NCBI GenBank assembly: GCA_002689905.1
Contig: NZIN01000059.1
Span: forward strand, 1-14,378
Origin: Rickettsiales bacterium
GTDB lineage: Bacteria; Pseudomonadota; Alphaproteobacteria; TMED109
DNA length: 14,378 nucleotides
Reading direction: 5' to 3'
Shown: in pieces, positions 9,520 to 14,113 of the stretch
Layout: each line of letters opens with the position of its first letter
How positions within the stretch are numbered: position 1 is the stretch's first letter
The notes under the pieces: generated by a model
What the model was told of the DNA's origin: nothing
What the model saw: only the letters and a program-made list of their open reading frames with translations
Databases searched by the model: none
Translations under genes and position numbers: made by a program

Positions 9520-11373
9520 TTAATAACTTGTTGATGTAGTATAACCAACGCCGGCCTCGGCAGAACCACCAACAAAACTATCCTCTTCTACGGTAATTAG
9601 TGAGTTTGCAACATCTATCTCTACAATCTGGTCTCTAACAGGAACAACATCATTTGAATTAGGAGTTACCGTTATTTCAATAATTGTTGAAGCAGAACCT
9701 CTAATATTTGATATTGAAGCCACGTTCATAAGATTTAAAGTAACCTGACCTGTTGCGTAATTAATTGTTCCTTGATTGCTGTCTGCATAAGTTTTAACAC
9801 CACTAACTAGATAATATCTTCTAACGTTTCCGTTTCCATCTTCATCTAAAAACATTTCATTATTATTTCCAGAAACTTTAAAACCAGTAGAACTTAAAAT
9901 ACCACCGCCTGAAGCGTTATGGCCTGTGTGAGGATTATATAATGCGTTTCTAAAGAATATATCATATTTTGTAGCAGAGTTTATTGTTGGAGTAAAACTC
10001 TTTCTCATTTTTACGGTAGTTATATTTGATAATATACTATTGTCAGTATCGTCAATTAAACCTGTTAATTTTGAATGTCTAAACACACCATCAAATTTTT
10101 GTAATGTTGATGTATTGTAATCTGTTATTGTGTCAATAATATCTGATTTAAGAGTTGTTGCTGATTTAGTTGTTGACTTTGCGTCAAACTTAATATTAGA
10201 TGTTAATAAAACTGAAGTTGTTTGTGGGTCAATAATTTCAGGTTTAACTGAAGCAACATTATATTTTTTTAAACCATTTACAATATCTAATTTTGTTTGA
10301 TTAGTTAATGTAGAACCCGAAGCTGCCTTAATTGCAATCTTAACAATACCATATCTTGGTGTTTCATCATCTTCACCACCCCAAGAACTTACTGATAATG
10401 CATTAGGGTAAATTTGTTTTACAAGTGTTTCATAATCTGTTGTAGTTACCGCTCTTTCTTGAGCTGCAAAATTTAAAGGCGCATTAAATTTAATTGATTC
10501 ATCTGTTTCAGCTTCTGAACCACCTTGAGAATTTGAATTTGTAGTAATAGAAACATCTGTAAAACCACCAACTGAACCTTGTAAAGCAAAAACACTTGCA
10601 CCATTTGAATCTTCTTTATTGGTTACAATATATTCTAATATTACAATATTACCATCTTGTAGTTTATCACCGGTAACACCATCACCAAAATAAACTTCAT
10701 ATCTGCCTTCGCTACCTTCTTGTATAAAATAAACTTTTGAAGTTGAATTTACTCCTGAGTAACCACTAGCTAATGTAAAATTTTGAATTGCTGAATTTGT
10801 TGAAGACGTTTGAACTGAAACTTTTAAAGTTGATGTATCTGCATTTGCATTAGGAATAATAAATTTTTGGTCAACGTCTGTACTATCTACCGTATATTTA
10901 AATTTAACTAAACTACCTTCGTATAAGGTAACGTTTTTAAATGTATATACACCGTCAAGAGGTGTTGTTGTAATATCTTCATTGGTTACATATTGATAAT
11001 CAATACCATCAACTACACTTGAAAAAGTTGTACCTTTAGCCATAGTTATTGATGTACCTGTACCATCATTAACAACCATATCAATTGAAGCTCTAGGTGC
11101 TCTTGGTGAGTTAGGTGTATAACCTAACATTTTTGCTAATGATACAATATTATTTCTAATATCGGCACTATCTAGGTACAATTCATTTGTTGACATATTG
11201 GCCAAGAAGGCCATATAGTGAGTGTTGTAAGATAAAACGTCTAAAAGAATTGATAAACCAGAACCTTCAAAATCATAATCTTGAAAAGTAGATTGACTTT
11301 GTAAAAAGGTTTTTAAATTTGTTTTGATTAAATTAAAATCTAATTCTGATACTGATAGTTTACCATTTGCCAT
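9520..11373 (-). CDS. gp6: Baseplate wedge subunit gp6 (617 aa)
   Basis: This is a T4-type gp6, the dimer-forming core of each baseplate wedge, whose ring around the hub changes shape when the sheath contracts. The length is close to T4 gp6 (660). Family features visible are the helical N-terminus with EGSGLSILLDVLSYNTHYMAF (about 36-56) and NELYLDSADIRNN (63-75), the YFGDGVTGDKLQDG motif (228-241), and the baseplate-J-like part APLNFAAQERAVTTTDYETL (298-317) followed by SSWGGEDDE (329-337). The ATG lies one base beyond the gp25 stop, and an AAAGGT ribosome site falls inside the end of gp25, so the two are translationally linked. The stop TAA is shared with an out-of-frame ATG just before the next gene. 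Confidence 0.92.
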   Translation of the reverse strand: MANGKLSVSELDFNLIKTNLKTFLQSQSTFQDYDFEGSGLSILLDVLSYNTHYMAFLANMSTNELYLDSADIRNNIVSLAKMLGYTPNSPRAPRASIDMVVNDGTGTSITMAKGTTFSSVVDGIDYQYVTNEDITTTPLDGVYTFKNVTLYEGSLVKFKYTVDSTDVDQKFIIPNANADTSTLKVSVQTSSTNSAIQNFTLASGYSGVNSTSKVYFIQEGSEGRYEVYFGDGVTGDKLQDGNIVILEYIVTNKEDSNGASVFALQGSVGGFTDVSITTNSNSQGGSEAETDESIKFNAPLNFAAQERAVTTTDYETLVKQIYPNALSVSSWGGEDDETPRYGIVKIAIKAASGSTLTNQTKLDIVNGLKKYNVASVKPEIIDPQTTSVLLTSNIKFDAKSTTKSATTLKSDIIDTITDYNTSTLQKFDGVFRHSKLTGLIDDTDNSILSNITTVKMRKSFTPTINSATKYDIFFRNALYNPHTGHNASGGGILSSTGFKVSGNNNEMFLDEDGNGNVRRYYLVSGVKTYADSNQGTINYATGQVTLNLMNVASISNIRGSASTIIEITVTPNSNDVVPVRDQIVEIDVANSLITVEEDSFVGGSAEAGVGYTTSTSY

Positions 11374-11374
11374 A

Positions 11375-11800
11375 TTATCTTAACCTTTGTAAAAATGTTG
11401 ACACCGTTTGTGGACCAGGAATACCTCTAACATAAAAATATAAACTTACTAATAATCTATTTCTATCTTGGTCATCATCTACGGTTACATTTTGAAGTAC
11501 ACATCTTGGTTCAAAGTTTTGTAATACTTCTTCTATTTTTCTTTCTAACAATACTTTAGTAATAGGTGTAAAAGGTTCAAATAATAATTCTCTTACACCA
11601 CAACCTAATTCTGGATTAAAAGGTCTTTCGTAAAAATTAGTTTGTACTAAATTTTTTATTGACCTTTTAACAGCAACAACATTTGTTACCGTGGCTACAT
11701 CACTAGTAACCAAATTTCTGCTAAAGTCTAGGTCTATATCACTAAACTTTCTATTCTGCCTTTTAGAATTATTTGTTGTTGTAGAATCGTATTGTGCCAT
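11375..11800 (-). CDS. gp25: Baseplate wedge subunit gp25 (141 aa)
   Basis: This belongs to the gp25/lysozyme-like baseplate wedge family (T4 gp25 is 132 residues), conserved in contractile tails and type VI secretion (TssE). It binds gp6 and gp53 and helps start sheath assembly. The diagnostic segment is AVKRSIKNLVQTNFYERPF followed by NPELGCGVRELLFEPF (about residues 43-77), then the LLERKIEEVLQNFEPR helix (84-99). In T4, gene 25 lies apart from gene 6; here it sits directly before it, as in marine T4-like phages. There is no Shine-Dalgarno before the ATG. An exact TATAAATA ends only 8 nt upstream, so mRNA from that promoter would be almost leaderless. No better downstream start is apparent. 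Confidence 0.93.
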   Translation of the reverse strand: MAQYDSTTTNNSKRQNRKFSDIDLDFSRNLVTSDVATVTNVVAVKRSIKNLVQTNFYERPFNPELGCGVRELLFEPFTPITKVLLERKIEEVLQNFEPRCVLQNVTVDDDQDRNRLLVSLYFYVRGIPGPQTVSTFLQRLR

Positions 11801-11808
11801 AACGGTAA

Positions 11809-11816
11809 TATTTATA
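11809..11816 (-). promoter_or_regulatory. T4-type late promoter very close to gp25 start
   Basis: Exact TATAAATA on the minus strand in the 21-bp gap between the PAAR gene and gp25. Only 8 nt separate it from the gp25 ATG, so the predicted transcript start is 2-3 nt before the ATG. Confidence 0.68.
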
Positions 11817-11821
11817 TACTT

Positions 11822-12133
11822 TTACGAACCGTTTGCGTAAACATTGGTATTATTCTTTGCGTCTATCATACTACCTGAATCTGCACTATCACCAATTCTA
11901 CCTACTTTAATACCAACTACATAAACATTAGGAGAACCTGCGTTTACATTTGCTACGTGATTAGGACAAGGTGGTAAAGGTGGGTTAGGGTGTGATACCG
12001 TTGGGTCGCCTACTCTAGCCGCTAATATACCTTTAACATAAACAGAACCTTGACTTGGTGTATCTAATTGTGTTATACTGGTACAAACGTGACCAGTTGA
12101 TAAATCATCACCTTTTCTAACTATAAGCGGCAC
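11822..12133 (-). CDS. PAAR-type spike tip protein (103 aa), GTG start
   Basis: This is a PAAR-repeat protein, the counterpart of T4 gp5.4, which caps the central spike and sharpens the membrane-piercing tip. Visible features are GDDLSTGHVC (8-17), two related beta units VYVKGILAARVGD (31-43, with the LAAR form of the PAAR signature) and VYVVGIKVGRIGD (70-82), and H15, H48, C56 and H59 as possible zinc ligands. Translation begins at GTG (12133-12131), whose first G is the last base of the upstream TAG stop (TAGTG). Purine-rich AAGGAAAAGGA just upstream serves as ribosome site inside the end of the 49-residue gene, so the two are coupled. Position next to gp25 and gp6 fits a baseplate hub and spike role. 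Confidence 0.92.
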   Translation of the reverse strand: MPLIVRKGDDLSTGHVCTSITQLDTPSQGSVYVKGILAARVGDPTVSHPNPPLPPCPNHVANVNAGSPNVYVVGIKVGRIGDSADSGSMIDAKNNTNVYANGS

Positions 12134-12282
12134 TATCCTTTTCCTTGTCCTTTGTAAAATTTTAAACTTCTCTTTTTAGACTTATTCATTGAACTCATTT
12201 TACAACTTCTTTTCTTACCAGATTGTGATGTCTTTTTAGGCATTCTTTCGTGTGCCACAAAAGTTTTACTTAATTTAGCCAT
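12133..12282 (-). CDS. Small basic protein, 49 aa
   Basis: ATG at 12282-12280 opens a 50-codon frame ending in TAG that overlaps the PAAR GTG start by one base. The protein begins MAKLSKTFVAHERMPKKT and is very rich in Lys, Arg and Ser (for example KKRSCKM and KSKKRSLKF), with one Cys and no acidic residue except a single Glu. It is too short for a fold prediction by eye. Its tight packing between the 83-residue gene (3-bp gap) and the PAAR gene, and its role in supplying the PAAR ribosome site, argue that it is real. I believe similar small basic proteins occur at this place in other marine T4-like phages. The function is unknown; nucleic-acid binding or a minor virion component are guesses. 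Confidence 0.8.
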   Translation of the reverse strand: MAKLSKTFVAHERMPKKTSQSGKKRSCKMSSMNKSKKRSLKFYKGQGKG

Positions 12283-12285
12283 ATA

Positions 12286-12537
12286 TTATCTTTGTTGTTT
12301 TGCTTTTAAAGCAGCTTTCTTCTTTTCTGCTATAATTGCTCTTCTTATTTTTCTTCCCCAAGGCAATTCTATCGTTGTTGACACTTCCTTGCCTTTTTTT
12401 GTCTTATATTCAACTCCGATAAATTGTTCTTTGAAATCACCTTGAACAGATTTGACTGCTCTTGTTAAACTTAGCTGTTCCGTCTCTTTTTCTTCGCCTT
12501 TTTCATTCCAAAATTTGAAGATTCTCATTTTTTTCAT
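12286..12537 (-). CDS. Hypothetical Lys-rich protein, 83 aa
   Basis: I do not recognise the family. The N-terminal half reads MRIFKFWNEKGEEKETEQLSL, mixed-charge and soluble. The middle (FIGVEYKTKKGKEVSTTIELP, about 39-59) looks like a beta pair, and the C-terminus (GRKIRRAIIAEKKKAALKAKQQR) is a strongly basic likely helix. There is no membrane segment. The start at 12537 has only a weak GTGAGAA ribosome site 5-6 nt upstream; a second in-frame ATG three codons on would lose MKK. It lies 17 bp after the 63-residue ORF and 3 bp before the 49-residue gene in the late direction, so it is probably cotranscribed with the baseplate genes. Confidence 0.75.
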   Translation of the reverse strand: MKKMRIFKFWNEKGEEKETEQLSLTRAVKSVQGDFKEQFIGVEYKTKKGKEVSTTIELPWGRKIRRAIIAEKKKAALKAKQQR

Positions 12538-12551
12538 AAATTCTCACTTGT

Positions 12552-12559
12552 TATTTAAA
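12552..12559 (-). promoter_or_regulatory. Possible variant late promoter before the 83-residue gene
   Basis: TTTAAATA on the minus strand, one base from the TATAAATA consensus, overlaps the stop of the 63-residue ORF and ends 14 nt before the ATG at 12537. The spacing fits a late promoter, but an AT-rich variant octamer is weak evidence. Confidence 0.25.
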
Positions 12560-12746
12560 ATTCACAACGAAATTGAGCAAAAATTTCTCCTTTTTGCAAC
12601 ATTTTCGCATATTTTAAGGGTGATTCGCTTTTATAAGTAAACGAATCGCAACTTTCTCGTATTTTTGCACAGGAAACGCTCAATAAGAACAAAACGAGTA
12701 CAAAAAAAATCAAAAACCCTTGATTTTTAACGCTTTTTTTAGTCAT
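12555..12746 (-). CDS. Putative small lipoprotein, 63 aa
   Basis: The N-terminus has a basic n-region (MTKKSVKNQ), a hydrophobic core (FLIFFVLVLFLL, 11-22) and SVSC with C26 as candidate lipidated cysteine; Ser at -3 is a less usual lipobox. The remaining 37 residues (AKIRESCDSFTYKSES...) would be a short periplasmic tail with two more Cys (C33, C61). A late-expressed phage lipoprotein of this size recalls outer-membrane spanins (Rz1-like), but I see no partner inner-membrane spanin or lysis gene nearby. A late promoter lies 27 nt upstream, yet no Shine-Dalgarno precedes the ATG, which sits in a T7A7 tract. The gene contains a short inverted repeat (GATTCG/CGAATC at 12621-12646). It could also be a chance ORF, though the signal-peptide architecture and promoter argue against that. 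Confidence 0.6.
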   Translation of the reverse strand: MTKKSVKNQGFLIFFVLVLFLLSVSCAKIRESCDSFTYKSESPLKYAKMLQKGEIFAQFRCEF

Positions 12747-12759
12747 TTTTTTAAAAAAA
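12746..12759. repeat. T7A7 palindromic tract in divergent promoter region
   Basis: Seven T followed by seven A, a perfect AT palindrome. It lies 4-18 nt upstream of the plus-strand -35 box, the place of an UP element. On the minus strand it forms the end of the leader and the first base of the 63-residue ORF start codon. Confidence 0.5.
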
Positions 12760-12763
12760 GTGC

Positions 12764-12792
12764 TTGCTTTCTATATTTATATGTGGTATATT
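12764..12792 (+). promoter_or_regulatory. Sigma70-like promoter of the plus-strand cassette
   Basis: TTGCTT (12764-12769), a 17-nt spacer and TATATT (12787-12792): 3 of 6 and 5 of 6 consensus matches at ideal spacing. An A/T tract lies upstream at the UP-element position. The predicted start is near 12799, giving about 26 nt of leader before the ATG at 12825. The spacer contains the minus-strand late promoter. Confidence 0.6.
12774..12781 (-). promoter_or_regulatory. T4-type late promoter at the head of the structural block
   Basis: Exact TATAAATA on the minus strand, 27 nt before the ATG of the 63-residue ORF. It is the first late promoter of the leftward baseplate block and is embedded in the spacer of the opposing sigma70-like promoter. 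Confidence 0.72.
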
Positions 12793-12808
12793 GGTTATAT
12801 AAAATGAG

Positions 12809-12814
12809 AAAGGA
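12809..12814 (+). promoter_or_regulatory. Ribosome binding site that sets the 60-residue gene start
   Basis: AAAGGA, 10 nt before ATG 12825. The in-frame ATG at 12804 has no such site upstream, and the Shine-Dalgarno itself lies inside its would-be coding sequence, so 12825 is the better start. The next gene uses the matching AAAAGGA (13013-13019). Confidence 0.65.
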
Positions 12815-12824
12815 CAAAAACACT

Positions 12825-13007
12825 ATGAAAAACTTTATTTCTGCAACTTTGATATTTTTAGGTATCGCAATGATGGCTGGTTCTGCTGGCGATTGTGATG
12901 GTAAATGTGTTGAAAACGCAAATTCACTATTAGAAATGTTTATGTACGCTTTAGGTGGTCTAGCATTAATGATAAGTGGTGGATTTTTAATCTTAAAAAC
13001 TCAATAA
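12825..13007 (+). CDS. Small two-segment membrane protein, 60 aa
   Basis: Two hydrophobic stretches, FISATLIFLGIAMMAGSAG (4-22) and MFMYALGGLALMISGGFLIL (38-57), flank a polar loop GDCDGKCVENAN with two Cys in a C-x3-C spacing. Lys at both ends suggests both termini face the cytoplasm and the loop is periplasmic, where the cysteines could form a disulphide. I recall similar short proteins with this CDGKC loop in marine T4-like phages, without a known function. The size and topology resemble class II holins, but the sigma70-like promoter and non-lysis neighbours give no support for that. The first segment could instead be a signal peptide. The frame extends upstream, but the ribosome site selects 12825. 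Confidence 0.8.
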   Translation: MKNFISATLIFLGIAMMAGSAGDCDGKCVENANSLLEMFMYALGGLALMISGGFLILKTQ

Positions 13008-13026
13008 CTAACAAAAGGACTATACT

Positions 13027-13389
13027 ATGATACACGTTGATAAAACTGCTACTACTCTTGATGAGGGTATTAAAAACTTGATGGCTGGTGCCAAACAAGA
13101 TTACTTTAGATGGTCAACATCTGGTGGTAAAGAACTATCAGGTTATTCTAAAGAACAAGTTGATAATTGGGATAATAAAACAAAAATCAAAGAAGGTAAA
13201 AAGTACATTAAGATTGTACAAGATACTGGTGTTTTTTGTTTCATTGTTAAAGAAGACTTTAAACACTTTAAGAAAGGTGATATATTGAAAGCCGCTGGTT
13301 ACAATGCGCCTGCTTTAAACTCTCCTAGAGGTAACGTTTTAAAAGGACAATATCCTATTCAATGGACTGGTCCTTTGTACTTGAAATAA
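13027..13389 (+). CDS. Conserved hypothetical phage protein, 120 aa
   Basis: A soluble protein with no signal or membrane segment. Visible motifs are a helical N-terminus (LDEGIKNLMAGAKQDYF, 11-27), RWSTSGGKELSGYS (28-41), a likely beta core (KYIKIVQDTGVFCFIV, 59-74) and a C-terminal pair NAPALNSPRGN (93-103) and PIQWTGPLYLK (110-120). These look strongly conserved in type and match my memory of uncharacterised proteins in cyanophage genomes. The start has a good AAAAGGA ribosome site 7 nt upstream, 19 bp after the 60-residue gene, and the next gene begins one base after its stop. It is probably cotranscribed from the 12764 promoter. Function unknown. Confidence 0.85.
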   Translation: MIHVDKTATTLDEGIKNLMAGAKQDYFRWSTSGGKELSGYSKEQVDNWDNKTKIKEGKKYIKIVQDTGVFCFIVKEDFKHFKKGDILKAAGYNAPALNSPRGNVLKGQYPIQWTGPLYLK

Positions 13390-13390
13390 T

Positions 13391-13663
13391 ATGAACTACG
13401 CTGATAAAATAATGAATACTGAATATTATCAGAAACTAAAAAGGGTTGGGAACAAGATTGCTAAAAAGTATCTTGCCCACCCTAATGAACAAGGTATAGC
13501 AAAAAATATACCTATGAAGTATCTTGATTTGTTTTATGAATTTAGTTTAAAAGTAAAACCTTTAAGAATCAGATATAGAGGAAAATCAAAAACAGGTTAT
13601 GATAGACCTGCTTCTTTCTGCCACAAAAATATGGCAGACACTTTTGCCATTTATTACAAATAA
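13391..13663 (+). CDS. Hypothetical protein, 90 aa
   Basis: I do not recognise the family. The protein is basic and probably mostly helical (MNTEYYQKLKRVGNKIAKKYLAHP, then MKYLDLFYEFSLKVKPLRIRYRG, 42-64), ending with SFCHKNMADTFAIYYK. One Cys and two His are present, with no metal-binding pattern. The ATG is one base after the stop of the 120-residue gene and lacks a Shine-Dalgarno, which points to translational coupling. Its stop is followed after 3 bp by the -35 box of the tRNA promoter. A short ATGGCA/TGCCAT hairpin (13631-13650) lies in its 3' end. Confidence 0.75.
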   Translation: MNYADKIMNTEYYQKLKRVGNKIAKKYLAHPNEQGIAKNIPMKYLDLFYEFSLKVKPLRIRYRGKSKTGYDRPASFCHKNMADTFAIYYK

Positions 13664-13666
13664 GGC

Positions 13667-13695
13667 TTGACAATCAAATAATACACCTGCATAAT
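13667..13695 (+). promoter_or_regulatory. Near-consensus sigma70 promoter for the tRNA genes
   Basis: TTGACA (13667-13672, perfect), 17-nt spacer, CATAAT (13690-13695, 5 of 6). The predicted start near 13702 is at or one base before the mature 5' end of tRNA-Arg, so little or no 5' trimming would be needed. Confidence 0.8.
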
Positions 13696-13702
13696 ACACA
13701 AA

Positions 13703-13780
13703 CTGCTCGTAGCTCAGCTGGATTAGAGCAACAGCCTTCTAAGCTGTGGGTCGTAGGTTCGAGTCCTACCGAGCAGGCCA
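13703..13780 (+). tRNA. tRNA-Arg (anticodon TCT)
   Basis: A full cloverleaf can be drawn. The acceptor stem is CTGCTCG/CGAGCAG, D stem GCTC/GAGC, anticodon stem ACAGC/GCTGT with loop CTTCTAA (anticodon TCT at 13738-13740), variable loop GGGTC, T stem GTAGG/CCTAC with loop TTCGAGT, discriminator G and encoded CCA. All stems pair perfectly. It reads AGA (and AGG with modification), a frequent Arg codon in the flanking phage genes. Confidence 0.96.
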
Positions 13781-13784
13781 ATTT

Positions 13785-13867
13785 GCCGGCGTGGTGAAAT
13801 AGGTAAACACAACGGACTTAAAATCCGTCGCTTCGGCTTACTGGTTCAAGTCCAGTCGCCGGCACCA
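13785..13867 (+). tRNA. tRNA-Leu (anticodon TAA)
   Basis: Class II tRNA with acceptor stem GCCGGCG/CGCCGGC, anticodon stem ACGGA/TCCGT with loop CTTAAAA (anticodon TAA), a long variable arm (CGCTTCGGCTTA region), T stem ACTGG/CCAGT with loop TTCAAGT, discriminator A and encoded CCA. It lies 4 nt after tRNA-Arg and would share its transcript. It reads TTA, an abundant Leu codon in these AT-rich genes. Confidence 0.96.
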
Positions 13868-13873
13868 TTGGTC

Positions 13874-14029
13874 TTATATCCCTTGCATACGTGGGTCGTT
13901 AGAAAAAAGATTTTTCTTTGCCTTTGGTCTGGCAATACTTTCTTTACTTCTTTTTCTTAACTGAGCTTTAGAAGAGACTTCTTTTTGTTTCTCTTTTCTT
14001 AAAGCTCGTAGGTCTTTTATTAAGTCCAT
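13874..14029 (-). CDS. Small basic helical protein, 51 aa
   Basis: ATG at 14029-14027 is preceded by a strong AAAGGAGT ribosome site (complement of 14034-14041) at 4-nt spacing, the best in the window. The 52-codon frame begins MDLIKDLRALRKEKQKEVSS and is very Lys/Arg-rich (QLRKRSKES, RPKAKKN), ending NDPRMQGI. The first 35 residues could form a charged amphipathic helix. There is no membrane segment or known motif. It converges on the tRNA genes with only 6 bp between its stop and the CCA end of tRNA-Leu. It may be transcribed from the TATAAATA at 14106-14113 or with the Fe-S carrier gene upstream. Function unknown. Confidence 0.75.
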   Translation of the reverse strand: MDLIKDLRALRKEKQKEVSSKAQLRKRSKESIARPKAKKNLFSNDPRMQGI

Positions 14030-14105
14030 ACTTACTCCTTTAAAAAGAGCGTTTCTTCAACCTTTGTGGTTTACTTCCGTCCGTTTCAGGATAAACGATT
14101 ATAAT

Positions 14106-14113
14106 TATTTATA
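14106..14113 (-). promoter_or_regulatory. T4-type late promoter overlapping the Fe-S carrier stop codon
   Basis: Exact TATAAATA on the minus strand, sharing bases with the TAA stop of the IscA-like gene. It would give a leader of about 70 nt before the 51-residue gene at 14029. The 79-bp gap holds no other clear signal apart from the ribosome site and a weak CGTTT/AAACG hairpin. Confidence 0.55.

Noticed and set aside
12621..12646. GATTCG/CGAATC inverted repeat as an operator
   Set aside because: Inside the 63-residue ORF with a 14-nt spacer and no second copy in the window.
12720..12824. Longer N-terminus for the 60-residue membrane protein
   Set aside because: It would start upstream of the promoter and cross the divergent control region; the AAAGGA site selects ATG 12825.
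13631..13650. ATGGCA/TGCCAT hairpin as a rho-independent terminator
   Set aside because: Only 6 bp with an 8-nt loop, no T run behind it, and inside the coding end of the 90-residue gene.
13703..13867. tRNA genes as a prophage attachment site
   Set aside because: No integrase, no repeated 3' tRNA fragment, and the surroundings are lytic T4-like; the tRNAs look like ordinary phage-encoded ones.
13901..13917. AGAAAAA/TTTTTCT stem as a terminator after the tRNAs
   Set aside because: Almost all A-T pairs, located inside the 51-residue gene, with a 3-nt loop; likely chance in Lys-rich coding sequence.
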